The translations under genes were made by a program, and so were the position numbers. A DNA stretch of 64,000 nt, from the NCBI GenBank assembly GCA_905221605.1, contig CAJNDS010002294.1, positions 281,501-345,500 of the forward strand. Reading direction: 5' to 3'. The notes beneath the pieces are model-generated. The model worked only from the letters and a program-made list of their open reading frames with translations. It was not told the DNA's origin and did no database searches. Origin of the DNA: Symbiodinium natans. Its lineage: Eukaryota; Sar; Dinophyceae; Suessiales; Symbiodiniaceae. Shown here in pieces: positions 21,995 to 32,951 of the stretch (position 1 is the stretch's first letter; each line of letters starts with the position of its first letter).

Positions 21995-22172
21995 GAATTT
22001 TCTACGGTGTGCAAAGCTTCGCACAGCCCAGCTGCTGCGATGCTTCTCCGACGACTTTTTTCTGGAGGAGATCTTCAGTCCCCTTGCCTACTGTGTGAAT
22101 TCCACAGACTCTTCCGTGTTCATCAATGTGAGCATGAGTTCAAAGGAAGTAGGTGGAATGCCCACAGATTAA
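21995..22172 (+). CDS. Unidentified exon
   Basis: The frame reads RTAQLLRCFSDDFFLEEIFS followed by PLAYCVNSTDSSVFINVSMS and then SKEVGGMPTD and TAA at 22170-22172. It is protein-like throughout, and its last part has the look of a beta strand-rich domain. The overlapping frame 21935-22210 is less plausible. No family is recognised. Confidence 0.4.
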
Positions 22173-22805
22173 GTATGCTTGGCCATCAGAATTTTTTGCG
22201 CTGCATTTGAGCTTTGCACAGTGGTCCTAACTTGCACAGTCTCACCGACAGCGGCACCAGCTTGTTTCCGGCAACGGCAGGAGAAAGGCGCGGGCACGAC
22301 CGTGACTTACGCAAAGGCGCATCTCCCGGATCTTGCATGTGCAGTTGTGCCAGAGTGTTTGTTGAACAGCTGCTGCTGCTGCCGCCGCTGCCGCTGCCGC
22401 TGCTGCTTATTAGGGAGCCGTAAGAGTGTCAGAACAATGTTCAGGCGTGGTTTTTGTACTGCGGACACGCAAAGCCATGCGCGGATGCATGGGAGGCTGC
22501 ACCCAAGCAGTACTATGTGACTCCGCAGCAACACCAGAGGACAGCTCTGCCGGACTCTGGCGATAACAGCTTGCTGCTTCGACTTGCCCTGTTTCCGGAC
22601 GAATGCCCCAAATCGAACACGTAAAGGTCAAAAGTCCAAGCTTGCCTTCTTTGACTGGGCCAGGATCGACTCTGCTCGACATGCCAGGCTTTTGAAGCTG
22701 GCAACAGACGTTACCATGGATTTCAGGACGGCATGATGAATGGGTTAAATATGATTAAATAAGATTGGCCCAGAATGCCGCAAGTGGGCGCAGCGTCACG
22801 CAACC
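22173..22805. other. No clear gene; CTG/CCG trinucleotide run
   Basis: A CTG/CCG run lies at 22365-22407 and gives poly-cysteine, poly-leucine or poly-glutamine in different frames. I do not support a gene here. Confidence 0.35.
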
Positions 22806-23123
22806 TTGCACACAACGTGCGAGCCTGAAGATCTCTGCTCTGGAGGCAAGCCAAAGACATATCTGCCGGTGATCTCATCGAGAAGTTATGCCACTGGTCT
22901 CAACATTCTCAACCCAGCTCTTGCTTCTACCAATGAGCCGCAATTCAACGAACCACGACAATGATGGATACCAGTTGCCATGGTCTCTGCAGGCAGTGAA
23001 GGCACTCAAGGCATGCTGCTGATCGACTGCCGATCCGCCACTTGGAAATCAAAAGACTTTGTGGTCGGGAAGTTAAGCAAAAAAATCCAGTTCATTCCGC
23101 CGTCATGTGGTCATACTCATTAA
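22806..23123 (+). CDS. Unidentified coding segment with one internal in-frame TGA
   Basis: A single frame reads EPEDLCSGGKPKTYLPVISS, then ATGLNILNPALASTNEPQFN, meets TGA at 22962-22964, and continues VAMVSAGSEGTQGMLLIDCR, SATWKSKDFVVGKLSKKIQF to TAA 23121-23123. Both halves look like protein. The TGA may lie in a very short intron, mark a decayed gene, or be a recoded codon. I cannot tell which. No family is recognised. Confidence 0.4.
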
Positions 23124-23214
23124 GTGTATCTCTTTCAAATTCTTCAAGGTTAGGAACTGATGGAGCTGATTCCCCGCCCTCGGTTTGGGGTTGATACGTT
23201 TTTAGGTCAACCAT

Positions 23215-23830
23215 ACTCCTCACCTCCTCGCCTCCTCGCCTCCTCTCTCTCTCTCTCGCCTGCTGTCCCGGTCCCCAGAATCCTGGTCCTTGGAGTCCCT
23301 GGAGTCTGCAGGGAGTTCGCGGCGTACCCCTGGAGTGCCAGCCGGCAAAGAGACCCTCCGCCGCCGAGTATCCTTGCGCCCCCAGAGAAGCCCGCGCAAG
23401 ATCCCGCCCAGTATCGCCCATTCTCAGAAAAGCCTGCAGAGAGTCTAGCCAGAGAACCCACCCCGAAATAGGCACGCCGAGTATCCTCCGCAGACCAAGT
23501 CTCCCTCCCTGGAGTCCCCATCCCTGTAGTGCCGAATAAACCTCAGAGAACGTACCCCCTGGCCTTCAGAGATGCCCTCCCTTCCAAGCAACCCCAGCTG
23601 AGAACCCTGAAGAGAGTCCCGCCGAGCGCCCATGAAGTGCACAAGCCCGCAGAGAGAGTATCCCTGGAGTGCCTGACCCCCGAGAATCCCGCAGAGAGAC
23701 CTGCCAAGTATCCCTCAAGCACCCGTTCTGGAGTGCCCACGGAGAGCCCCGCGTTAGAAGCCTGTGGCGAAGTATCCGTAATTACCAGTCTGAACGCGCT
23801 AGGGCCGCGAGGGTGGCTCCCACATCAGGT
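23215..23830 (+). repeat. Degenerate short-motif repeat field
   Basis: The segment opens with a CTCC/TCTC run (23219-23260). It then carries many scattered, imperfect copies of AGTATCC (near 23367, 23479, 23657, 23708 and 23771), GGAGTGCC/GGAGTCCC, and CCCGCAGAGAGA. Long open frames cross it on both strands because stops are rare, but they are low-complexity and not credible genes. Confidence 0.6.
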
Positions 23831-25310
23831 AGGTATAGGGTGGGGATGATCTGAGTAAATTGTTATCGAATAACCCTTTGTGCTCGTGACCGGCAATGGC
23901 AAGATTTATGAGCAAAATTGGTCAGTTGGGGCCTTTTGTCTTGACCCCTGCTCATGTTTCGTAAGGACAAGCACGATAACCTGTGTACCTAAACTTGCTT
24001 CTTCCTGGCCATTGAGGAAGCTGAACAAGTGCTCAGTGCTCTGCCCGGCGCTGTACAGCTTCCCAGAAGCATTGGCGCTGTCTGAGATTGAGCTTTCTGG
24101 TGCCTGTTACAAACTTGTTGAAGTCTGTAGGCCATCGTGGTGTATCGGGGATCCGTCCTCCCCCCCACTCCCCTGTCATCCACTGGTTAGCCTGCTCAGT
24201 CTTTTTCTTTTTCTGCGACCTTCGTGGGTTCTGAGGCTTTACCATGTCACTGCGGAGCATTTGCAGCAGGCAGTTGGCCCGATGCATGTGGAATGAGTCG
24301 GCTCGTGTTTGCTGGTCAGGCAGCTTTCGTGGTGGCGCACCTTTGCTCAACCTTCATCCAGCAGCATTCAATTTCGCCCATAGTCGATTCAAGCAGAGCA
24401 AACGTTGGGAAACTCTGGAACGTGTCGTTTCCACCAGCTGCCAGGTACTGCTGCATTGGTTGCCGATCAGCCGAGTGGTGCCAGGCAGCGTGGCTTGCAC
24501 ATAAAATCTCGGCTTGAAACCATTTGAAACATACTGAAAACCATTGGACCTGTTTGGGCACTTGGTGCCCTGCAAGAGGAGCTTTCGAGTTCCGCCGTGG
24601 CCCACAAGCTGCACTACCTCAAAGGTGGAATTGCAGCCTGGCTCCATGAGGCCGGGGCAGTCTGCAGCAGTGTGACGCATGAGCTTGAAGTTTGAAGAGT
24701 CTCGTGTTCAGGGCGGCCAACTCATCCAACCCAACACCGGTTCTTGCCTTAGCCGCAGTGTGAGCGGCTACAGGTCTTTGTGCTCTTGCTGATGAGCATG
24801 CTTCAGGAATGCCCTGCCGGCTGGTGCACTGCTGGACTTGGGAGCTTACTCCCTTCTTCCCCACGCGAGGAGTTTTCCGATTCTTTTACGCATGAGATCT
24901 CTCCTATGGTCCTATGAAAAACTTACGGTTTCTGACCTTTTGGCCGACGAACGCAACACCTTAAAAGTTACGTACGTCGGACAGGATGCGAGGTGCACAG
25001 CCCTGCCCAGCTGGGCACGATGGCACAGTAGGGCACTCAGTGCTCCGCTGAGCGACCTTCATGGGAAGCTGGGCCATGAAACGGCCATTGTGCAATGTCC
25101 AAACTGAGACGCCCAGGACGGAGATCGAAAGCTCGCCCCAGCGTAGCTTGACCCGGGCCTCTAGGGCGCGGCCGGAGCCCTTGAGTCGATCTAGTCGGAG
25201 GGGTGGCCTGCAGCTCTTCTGAACAAGGTTCTTACAAGCTCTTACGCGGGAGAGAGAAGGAGGGAGAGACAGAGATCGCGCCCTGCGTGCCGGGAGGGGA
25301 ATTCCCTGCA
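23831..25310. other. No clear gene
   Basis: A plus frame at 24838-25107 contains LTVSDLLADERNTLKVTYVG, which could be an exon. Otherwise the frames are short and ambiguous. I looked for small nuclear RNAs here and found no convincing match. Confidence 0.3.
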
Positions 25311-25382
25311 GAAGAAGACGAAGAAGAAGAGGAAGAAGAAAAAGAATAATAAGAATAAGAAGAATAAGAAGAAGAGTATAAT
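25308..25382 (+). repeat. GAA/AAT purine-rich microsatellite
   Basis: An imperfect GAAGAA tract passes into AATAAGAAT units. It is a homopurine stretch on the plus strand. Confidence 0.8.
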
Positions 25383-25431
25383 AGGCAAACCCACATAGAA
25401 CGAACATGCAAGAGATTGCAGGAGAGCGCAA

Positions 25432-25917
25432 GTGCCCCATCCGAACCACCTCCCCCAAAAAGCGGCCGGACGCACGATGACCCAGATTGGGCAGACATGC
25501 TCAACTGACACAACCAGCCTAATGGCGGTGGCCCAATGGGGCACTGAAGAAGAGACTTACCACCGAGAGGTGGGAGCGGAGGAACTAGTAAACGAGTACG
25601 AGATAGTACGAGGTAACGAGCCACGCAAAGGCCAGCAACCAAGCCAGGGGTACAGCTGCGCATCGACGGAGGAGCTGGAGGAGGAGTCCTCCGAAATTCC
25701 GGGTTGGAGCAACAGAACCGCACCAGTTACAAGGAGGCAAAAGATGTATGAGTGGGGAAAGAATGACGAAATGCAGGAGGAGGCAAGCTCTCACCAAGAA
25801 GAGGCAAACAGAGCAGAGAAGAAGCAAAAATTAGGAAGGGACAAGCAGGGAAGCGCGACTGGACACCAGAAGGACCACCCATCCTGCCCATCGCAGCAAG
25901 GACCAAGTCCTCTTTGA
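25432..25917 (+). CDS. Unidentified highly charged ORF
   Basis: This 161-codon frame is Glu/Gln/Lys-rich, for example EVGAEELVNEYEIVRGNEPR and QEEASSHQEEANRAEKKQKL. It ends at TGA 25915-25917. A second plus frame over the same DNA has short protein-like pieces (HDDPDWADML near 25478 and DWTPEGPPILPIAARTKSS near 25859), so the reading frame is not certain. It could belong to a repeat-associated or mobile-element gene, but no reverse transcriptase, integrase or gag motif is visible. Confidence 0.35.
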   Translation: MPHPNHLPQKAAGRTMTQIGQTCSTDTTSLMAVAQWGTEEETYHREVGAEELVNEYEIVRGNEPRKGQQPSQGYSCASTEELEEESSEIPGWSNRTAPVTRRQKMYEWGKNDEMQEEASSHQEEANRAEKKQKLGRDKQGSATGHQKDHPSCPSQQGPSPL

Positions 25918-26154
25918 GCGGGCGGTTTGAGCGGGGGCTGCTCCGTGTGGGTGGTCCGAGTCATCCCCAAAAGCATGCACGGCACCCGAGGGGGAAGAGT
26001 ATGCAAACACCGGAGGACACCCCGCCCACGGGCCCCGCCACGGCGGAAGAATTGTCTAGAAAGAACAAACGTGGATGCTGTTTCAGGGGCTGGACCTTTG
26101 TTCAGTCTTATTTCAGAAATCCACTTGAGACGTCTTATATTGACTTTGGTGATT

Positions 26155-26325
26155 TCGGTGTGTGACGTCTGTCTGTTTGGCATCCTGTGGAATAAGGTTG
26201 GATCGATTGCGGAACCTTGCATGGGAGGTGCTTTGCATGTCCTTTTGCACGGTCAGCTGGTGCCACTTCGTGTTACGTGTCTTGAAGGTGCGATTGCGGT
26301 ACTGCCCATCGGTGCTGTGCCTTGA
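26155..26325 (+). CDS. Unidentified hydrophobic exon
   Basis: The frame reads GILWNKVGSIAEPCMGGALH followed by VLLHGQLVPLRVTCLEGAIA and stops at 26323-26325. It lies directly upstream of the rhodanese exons and might be part of the same gene. Confidence 0.3.
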   Translation, partial: SVCDVCLFGILWNKVGSIAEPCMGGALHVLLHGQLVPLRVTCLEGAIAVLPIGAVP

Positions 26326-26394
26326 TGCGGAGGCCCCGATTCCATTTCACAGGGCAGCCGCCACTCGCGTACTTGTAAGAAATCGTAAGATGAG

Positions 26395-27380
26395 TTGCAG
26401 GATGTTCAGCGGCTAATTTCAGAATCTGCAGCATCCCCAGCTGAATTTTCAGACTTCGAGATTGTACCATGGTGTCCTGCTTTGAGTCCAGATGTCATGT
26501 GCCAGACTGGTGGGTACATCTTCGTGGACGTACGCACAAACGAAGAGCGTCAGGTGGCAGCCTTGGCGAACTGCATTGTCAGAGACGGACTGATGACATG
26601 TCACCCTTCTTGTTCGGTTTGCTTGGCTTGATCGCGAGGGGTGCTTCCAGAAAGAAGTCACGTCGCAATTGCGTGTGCCTGGACCGGCTGCACGGAGGTG
26701 TCAACCATTTCTTGCCCCACTTGCCCAACCATCACGAAGGTTGGGTCGTTGTCTTCGAGATTCAGCATGGCAGGAAAACTAAGTCCCAATTCCTACGTGC
26801 ACTCATCAGGAAGAGTTCCTTCAGAAGATGGCTTGGGCCCCATGTGTCCCATCATAAATAGGCAAGGGATAAATAGGCATGGGGCCGTGCACGGTGGGCA
26901 CTTCGCACTGCGCCTACGGCGATCAGGCGGGCAACTTGCCAAACCTGCCCTACACGTTCCTTGTCTTTTGCACAGTGGGTGGCCGCTCTGGAAGGTCTGC
27001 TGCAGCACTTTACCTTCACTCACACGGTTTTCGTGATGTTGCAATCGTTTTAGCATGGTTATCCTTTCTGACTTCGCTGAACAGCCCGCGTCAGAGCAGG
27101 TTCTGCCAAGACCTGCTGACAGAGCCGCAGAAGCACGGAGTACACGGCAAGGCTCAGCTGGGCTCCAGATGCGAGGATTTAGCACAACCGATTAGTCGTT
27201 GCTCTTGGCAGGTGAACAGCTCGCAGATGAAGAGTATCCTGGGAGGCTGGCGTTTTCCTGGAGAGACGGCATGCGAGGCACCTGACAAGACGCCTTTGCG
27301 GTGCAACTTGCCGAGGCATTGCCGCTTGGGTGCACGCCGGCGGCAACTTGGTGGACACCTTGGGCAACCCGACGCGGAAG
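26395..27380 (+). CDS. Rhodanese-domain protein, multi-exon
   Basis: Rhodanese domains transfer sulfur through an active-site cysteine persulfide, or act as phosphatase-like or regulatory modules. Exon 1 (about 26401-26553) reads DVQRLISESAASPAEFSDFE and then GGYIFVDVRTNEERQ, the conserved D-V-R strand. Exon 2 begins at 26698 (VSTIS). A later exon near 26940-27036 has FCTVGGRSGRSAAALYLHSH and GFRDV, the active-site loop with Cys followed by a glycine/arginine-rich turn. The last exon (about 27316-27380) reads GIAAWVHAGGNLVDTLGNPT and ends at the donor AAG|GTGAGT. These elements are in the correct domain order. The cysteine is present, so catalysis is possible. The gene probably continues past 27380. 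Confidence 0.8.
26554..26697 (+). other. GT-AG intron in rhodanese gene
   Basis: The donor is CAG|GTGGCA and the acceptor GGAG|GTGTCA. AGGTG is present at both borders. Splicing joins NEERQ to VSTIS in frame, as in other rhodaneses. Confidence 0.6.
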
Positions 27381-27845
27381 GTGAGTCCCTGGTGCCAGGC
27401 TCGCGTGGCGAAAGCAGCCAAAGCAGGGCCGCACGGGGTTCTCGTTCCAGTTGAGACTTATAGATTAGATCCAGGTACAGAAGGACACCGAATCAACCTG
27501 ATATATTCCTGATGCAAAAGTTCGCAGCCGGACCTGGAATTTTGAGCTGACGTTCTGCCTGCATGCTCCGTCTGCCATCTCTCACTGCCTCTCTTCTCTC
27601 TCTGCTTCTCTGGCTTGTCTGTCCTGCTTGCCTGCAAATGTAAGTGGTGGCAACCCCGCCACCGGTGTCGTTTTTTGCCGCTGTTTGTGCTTTGCTGCAT
27701 GTTTGGTAGAACATACTCGCAGCTTGAAAATGTCTAAGGTCTTCTCCTTTGTCTGTTATGTTGGTGCTCCTGCCAGTGCCTTTTGCGGTTCCTGGCTTAG
27801 GGTCCTCTGGTCATTCTCTGGTCCCCTAGCCGTAACGATCGAAAC
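27381..27845. other. Intron or intergenic, nothing further recognised
   Basis: The stretch starts at the donor closing the last recognised rhodanese exon. Short frames such as 27628-27927 have no domain features. Confidence 0.3.
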
Positions 27846-28480
27846 AACTAAACCCGGAAACCCCGCCGGCCGGTTAACCCCCAAGCCTCGCCTCAACCAT
27901 ACGCCACTCTCGAACAACAAGCCCTAATCAAGAAAGCAAAGCGCGACACCTACATGTAAACCCTGACAACTTTGAACGCGGGTTCCCAACCCTGAGCCCT
28001 AAGCCCTACACCGTCAACCCTAAACCCCTAAGCCCAAAGCAGGCCACAAACCCGAAGCCCGGTTTAAACCCTAATCCTCCCGAAACAAAAACCAACCCCA
28101 AACCCTCAACCATGAACATGAACCCGTATCCCTAAACCCTAAATTAAATCATATGCCCCCCCAAAAAAAACCACAAAAGAAAAAGGATAAACCCTGAACC
28201 CAAACACGTCAATTCTAATCTCCCCCACCAAGCATGCGACCCCGAAAGACCCTGCCGCAAAGCCCCATCACTGCCTACCCTAAATCAGCCCGAGCCCGAA
28301 AAGTGTAACCAGATACGCTAAACCCGAATCCCTAAACCCTAGAATATAACCCTAACCCCTGGCCCTAAGCCCTAAGATGTAGACCGGAAGAAATCCCATC
28401 CCCAAACCCAGAGCCCTACAATGAAGCATTTATCATGTATCATCATTTATCAACCCTGGAGCCCCTGAACCTGAACCCCA
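27846..28480 (-). repeat. Long degenerate CCCTAAA-like block
   Basis: Over about 630 bases the sequence is built of imperfect AACCCTAA, CCCTAAACC, AAGCCCTAA and CCCGAAA units, with almost no G runs on the plus strand. It resembles a decayed telomere-repeat array on the minus strand. No gene is visible in it. Confidence 0.6.
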
Positions 28481-28707
28481 AGCCTACACAGACCAGGGCC
28501 GCAAAATCGGTTTGGTTGTTATCACGCGCGATGCAGTGTATGCACGTGTAGGAGCAAGCGCAGGCAAGCAAGCGAGCGTGCAAGTTTCACACGGCAAGTC
28601 GCGCCAGGCGTTCATGGACATCTTTCCAGTGTCAGGCAAGGGCTTCTGTTTGCTTTTATGAAGCTCTAAGTGGCAGAAGTCTTCAATCGAACGCGCTTCA
28701 TGGCTAG

Positions 28708-29061
28708 ATGGCTACAGTGCTTGGGCCATGGCATCATGAGGAGCCGAATTGGTTCTTGACGAGCTGCAAGTTGTGCCGCAAGATGCGCGCGTGCTGTTCT
28801 CAGTGTGAACAAGATGCGCAGTTATGGGGAGTTTCTGCAGGCATCTGCAGACCCACCAAGAATAACGTAGCGAATGCCAAGGCGTTCATTGACTGCAAGT
28901 CTTGCGCGGAGATGGCAGCTGAAGTCATGGTCTCAGACCATCCCACCGGCACAACAAAGAGCAGAATTCAGCAAGCAAGCACTCAGCCGCATTCATCCAA
29001 GGTGTCTGCACCTGGTAGGATACTTCGCACCTGCCAGGCCGTACTTCTGAAGTGTTGTTGA
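28708..29061 (+). CDS. Unidentified ORF, cysteine-rich start
   Basis: The 117-codon frame starts at an ATG and carries C-x2-C-like spacing in SCKLCRKMRACCSQCEQDAQ, which could bind metal. It then reads NNVANAKAFIDCKSCAEMAA. The minus frame at 28925-29179 overlaps but is less plausible. A further plus piece (29107-29175) reads GMEHIALLERDLCAGFGSRG. No family is recognised. Confidence 0.35.
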   Translation: MATVLGPWHHEEPNWFLTSCKLCRKMRACCSQCEQDAQLWGVSAGICRPTKNNVANAKAFIDCKSCAEMAAEVMVSDHPTGTTKSRIQQASTQPHSSKVSAPGRILRTCQAVLLKCC

Positions 29062-29319
29062 GACCCAGATTGTAGACACTCACTTGGGAACGGGAAAGGC
29101 CAAAAGGGCATGGAACACATTGCGCTTCTTGAGCGGGACTTGTGTGCAGGCTTTGGCTCCAGAGGCCAGCCCAGCACACATCGGAACATATTGGAACTTA
29201 GTGGGAACATAGTGGGGCTGAGTTCAGCTGAGTTTAGTTGTCTCCAAGTTCCCCCCAGGTCTTGGCCGACACGCTCAGCCGAGCAGCTGAGACGCGCCCA
29301 TCCAAGTTTGTTAAAGTAA

Positions 29320-31225
29320 GTTCATGTCCGGCTCTTCATTGTCGGTTCAGAGCACTTCGGAGTGTTTGATTGCACCTTGCTGCCCTCCCAGGTGCGCGCC
29401 ATATGACGACTGAGCGGACCAGCCTTTCGACTCGCGGCAGCTCACGGAAATCCGTGCATTTGGACTCTCTGCAGTTCCATGAACGACTGCAAGGGGAACC
29501 TCTCTGACTTTTTAACAGGGTGTTGTGAGGAAGAAGAAGGGGTGAAGTCACGGTGAAGGGGTATCAAAACAGGACGCCAGTAACCGCCATTGCAGATTAC
29601 TGATGGCTCTTTAGTCTCAGCCTTGCTTAGGTTCAACAGGCCAGACAGGCCGGACGGACATCCAAAGACCAGACGGCGCAAGACATTCCTAGTCGAGAAC
29701 TGGGGGTTTCCGAAATTAGGGGTATCTAATTTGGGGGTTTGTTCTAGGGCCTCCCTTTCATTTCGTAAACCCGCAAGAATTGCACTCATGGCCCTCCAAG
29801 GTCTGGTCTTTGGTCTTTGTACATGCAGCTAAAGTTGCATCGACTCCGCTGCCTCAACTTACCAGAAAAGTGGTCTCGAAGCCATGGAAGCACGGGTCCT
29901 CGCAGTCTCCTGTAGTGGTAACTTCACGCCGAGCTATAGGGACCTTAGGAAGAGAGAGCTGCAGGAAGATAAAGTAAGAGTGCAGTAAAGAAAGTTCAGC
30001 GGAAGGTCATAGGTTTTGAAGCTTGTCAATGATGTGATTCTGCTGGTAAACCTGATACTTGGGTGGCTTGTTATCTGAGGCGAGAAGGCTTCAAAATCAT
30101 CTTATTGCTGTGCCTCAGTTGCACTTATTGGAGGACAAAGGGGTGCGCGTGTGCAAAAGTCAAACGAGCAGTCTCTAAGCCGCTGCCAGGCGTTTGTCGC
30201 CTCTACTTCCCTTTGCTTTGTCGAACTACGCCGGGAGCCTGGCTTGTGGTCGAAACTCTTCCGGGAGCAGGACGACCCGATTCCCGGTGCACGCGGGGTT
30301 GCGAGGTTTATGGCCTGAGCAAAGTTGGCTTCGGAGACTTCATTCTGGCAACGGCATTGGGGTTCGCACCAGGTCCTCGGCCAAGCCACTCTTCTTGCCC
30401 TCCCCCGCCTCCCTCCTCTTCCCCCTCCCCGCCTCCCCCGCCCTCGCTCTGCACGTGATGCACAGGCACCATTGGGCTTGTCTACGCGGCAACGACGGCA
30501 CGTGAACTGACCACAGAGGGTGCAAGCCAGCCGTGGTACGCCCCCGCCTGAGATTAAATACAGGCAGATGGGAAGGTTCCTGATTTTGCATAAAACGTGC
30601 GTTGCTCAGCACTTGTGTCCCATGTCATGCCTGCAGTAAGGTATACGCAGCCGGGCTTGCGGTGACAGCCTGTTCCCGATTGATTCGTAAGGTCGTAAGC
30701 GGCACTTGGCATGTCATGACTGCTTTGCTGAAGGATGCGCTCCGAGGTCTTTCTGCTGAAGGTCGTCTCTGATGTTGCTTCACAAGCTGTCAAGGAAGCT
30801 GTTGAAGAGGCCACGTCGAGGGTGAACGCTGGCGTAGGCTGTTTGGAATGAAGCCGTGCTCCTTGCGACAAACTCCGTTTACCCTCCTCTGAAAAGAGGT
30901 CTCCAAGACAGCCCCGCGAAATGCGCATGGAACACCTGCTAGGGGCGACACATGCGGGTTGTGATCAAAAACTCCGATGCTGCTCATTTATATAGCGCAC
31001 ATCATATCTGCAATCTTGAAGGCATGGCACGAAAGTCCGCAATGGCACAAGTAGAGTTCGGATGCAGACATCAGCCCGAAAGGAATAGAACCATGACGCC
31101 AGCAACCTGTCTGAAGCCAGTGACATGCACTGGAATCTAGAAGTCAATGAAGACATCCACACAAGAGAGCAAAAACAAGACAAGCGACCAAATTAATAAG
31201 GGCACAATAAGCCGAGAAAGCAGCC
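29320..31225. other. No clear gene
   Basis: Overlapping frames occur on both strands (for example 29590-29832, 30063-30458 and 30554-30928 minus) without domain features. A C/T-rich stretch of CCTCCC and CCGCCT units lies at 30399-30450. I make no gene call. Confidence 0.3.
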
Positions 31226-31242
31226 ATGAAATTGAGAGCATG

Positions 31243-31289
<47 letters not shown>

Positions 31290-31552
31290 GCTTGGGTGGT
31301 TGGCTTCTGCATGCCGGTCTGACAGTCAATCGGAGAGACAATGCATCCGGCGTTATCTTCTCCACCCGTCTTCTCAAAATTCTTCAAACATGGGGGGCCA
31401 ATGACAAGACTTCGGCAGCGCTGATCGGGATTCGCAGGATGCAGCTCAGCCATCGCCTCAACAGGTGGTTTCAGGCGCCCTGCGAGTGTGCAGTGTCGGT
31501 GGATGAATGCAGCTTCACTGCTTGCAGCATGTTTGTACACAGGCATGCTTGA
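31226..31552 (+). CDS. ORF with poly-leucine signal-like N-terminus encoded by CTG repeat
   Basis: ATG 31226 opens a 108-codon frame: MKLRAC, then 15 leucines, then CLGGWLLHAG and a polar remainder. This matches a signal-peptide or membrane-anchor layout (short basic n-region, hydrophobic core, small residues). The core is the CTG tract itself. Downstream it reads IFSTRLLKILQTWGANDKTS. The other plus frame gives poly-alanine and the minus frame poly-glutamine, so the ORF may be fortuitous. No family is recognised. Confidence 0.35.
31244..31288 (+). repeat. (CTG)15 trinucleotide repeat
   Basis: Fifteen uninterrupted CTG units occur. The tract is read as leucine, alanine (GCT) or cysteine by frame on plus and as glutamine (CAG) on minus. 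Confidence 0.95.
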
Positions 31553-31891
31553 AGATATCAAGAGTCAGGCCCCAAGATCTGAAGTGATGTGCATCATGCT
31601 TCTGTCTGCGAGCAGCTGCGGCCAGGGACGGACCAAACTCGCAAGCATGTTGAAGCATCTAGGCGGTTTACCGGTCAAAGAAATCTGCGTTTGCGCCTTT
31701 TAACGCCCAAAGTTTAATCAGAGATGGGGTTCCGAAAATGTTTGATTGCCAAGATCGTTCAACGATCAAACATGGGTCAAGGTCGAGAGAGCGTGGATGC
31801 CTGATGAGGCTTGAGATATTCTCAAACAACGCCTGGTGCTGTTGGGCATGGCATGTTGGTGGTGCATTTCTTGTGCTAGCTTGAAGGACAA

Positions 31892-32951
31892 GTGCCGCCG
31901 CAGACTGCAACTGCGCCAGTTACTGAGTATTGTCTAGCCAGACGGCGAAGACCAGGACCGGACTCTGGTATCACAGGCCTGGTTTCTGCCGATGCTTTCA
32001 GAACTTTCAGAGCTCACATTGGTGTTGGCTCTCCTATTTTCTCAAGTGGCACTCTACGTGCATGCTGCATGATGAAGCAGTGTCAAATCATGCCGAGATT
32101 CGAAACAATTGCAGTGCCCCTGGGGAAGCTGGAATTTGTATTGGAGACATCTGCAGCAGCACGGGGGGTGAAATTGCACCCTGAAGAGGCACAGTGTCAC
32201 GCAAAATCGGCGCGCCTGTTTGAGACGGCCGCCTCTCAATTTCACCGCTTTATTTGGAAGGGTTCGGGAAGGCAATCCAGGCAATCTGCTGCTCTTGGGC
32301 TGGCCGAGTTTCATTGGCCTTGCCTGGACACTCAACATTTCCAAGAGACTTTCAAAATGACCGGGATGATGACATGTTGAAGGCAGTTGTTCTCATGCCG
32401 CATGTCACTCTCGTCCCAGCCCGATTTTTGTAAGGTGCAGGATGAAGCTTGCTCCACCTGATGCGACTCGAAAGTATGAACTTTGCGAAGCTCTAGGTCT
32501 TCTGAGAGGTGGAGAGACATGCTGCTGTCCAAAGACTCGCGCGTGAAGAACGAACAAGGGTCTCCTGCGCTGGCTGTTGTGCACAGGCTCTTGACCTTTA
32601 TGTTGCAATCGCATGGCAGCATGCTGTGTATTTGCCGAGTCAGAACAGGTGTTTGGTCAATCCAGTGGGCAAGGCTATGCATCACATCAAGCGCAGCAGG
32701 CATGCGGTCCAGACTCACGGGCTCCTTGCGTTGCAATGCACAACCCGTGCTCCACGTTCCCAGATGCTGCAATTGAGTCAGGCCTGGACGAACATGCTGC
32801 CCAGACCAAGCGAGTTGCTGCTTTCGGGAGTCCTGGAAGAGAGGCCCGGTTGAGCTGCATGTTTGGCTGGACCGTTGATTTGTGGATCTTTGTGGATTGC
32901 GAGGTCGTCAATCACGCCTTGATCCGCCGTGAACAAAAAAGGAGGATCTGA
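31892..32951 (+). CDS. Unidentified multi-exon gene
   Basis: Several plus-strand pieces look coding: VPLGKLEFVLETSAAARGVK with LHPEEAQCHAKSARLFETAA and SQFHRFIWKG (about 32110-32262), LAPPDATRKYELCEALGLLR (32449-32510), CAQALDLYVAIAWQHAVYLP (32572-32632) with NPVGKAMHHIKRS, and IESGLDEHAAQTKRVAAFGS (32771-32830), ending at TGA 32949-32951. Frame changes imply introns. No domain is recognised. Confidence 0.45.

Noticed and set aside
23092-23642. Long ORFs on both strands across the degenerate repeat field
   Set aside because: They are a consequence of rare stops in GC-rich repeats and have no domain character.
24838-24960. U2-like small nuclear RNA (TTTCTGACCTTTTGGCCGA)
   Set aside because: It shares only a short core with the U2 5' end. 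The branch-site recognition sequence and Sm site are not visible.
25432-25917. Possible retrotransposon gag/pol fragment
   Set aside because: There is no zinc knuckle, protease, reverse transcriptase or integrase motif, and no terminal repeats were seen. It is left as an unidentified charged ORF.
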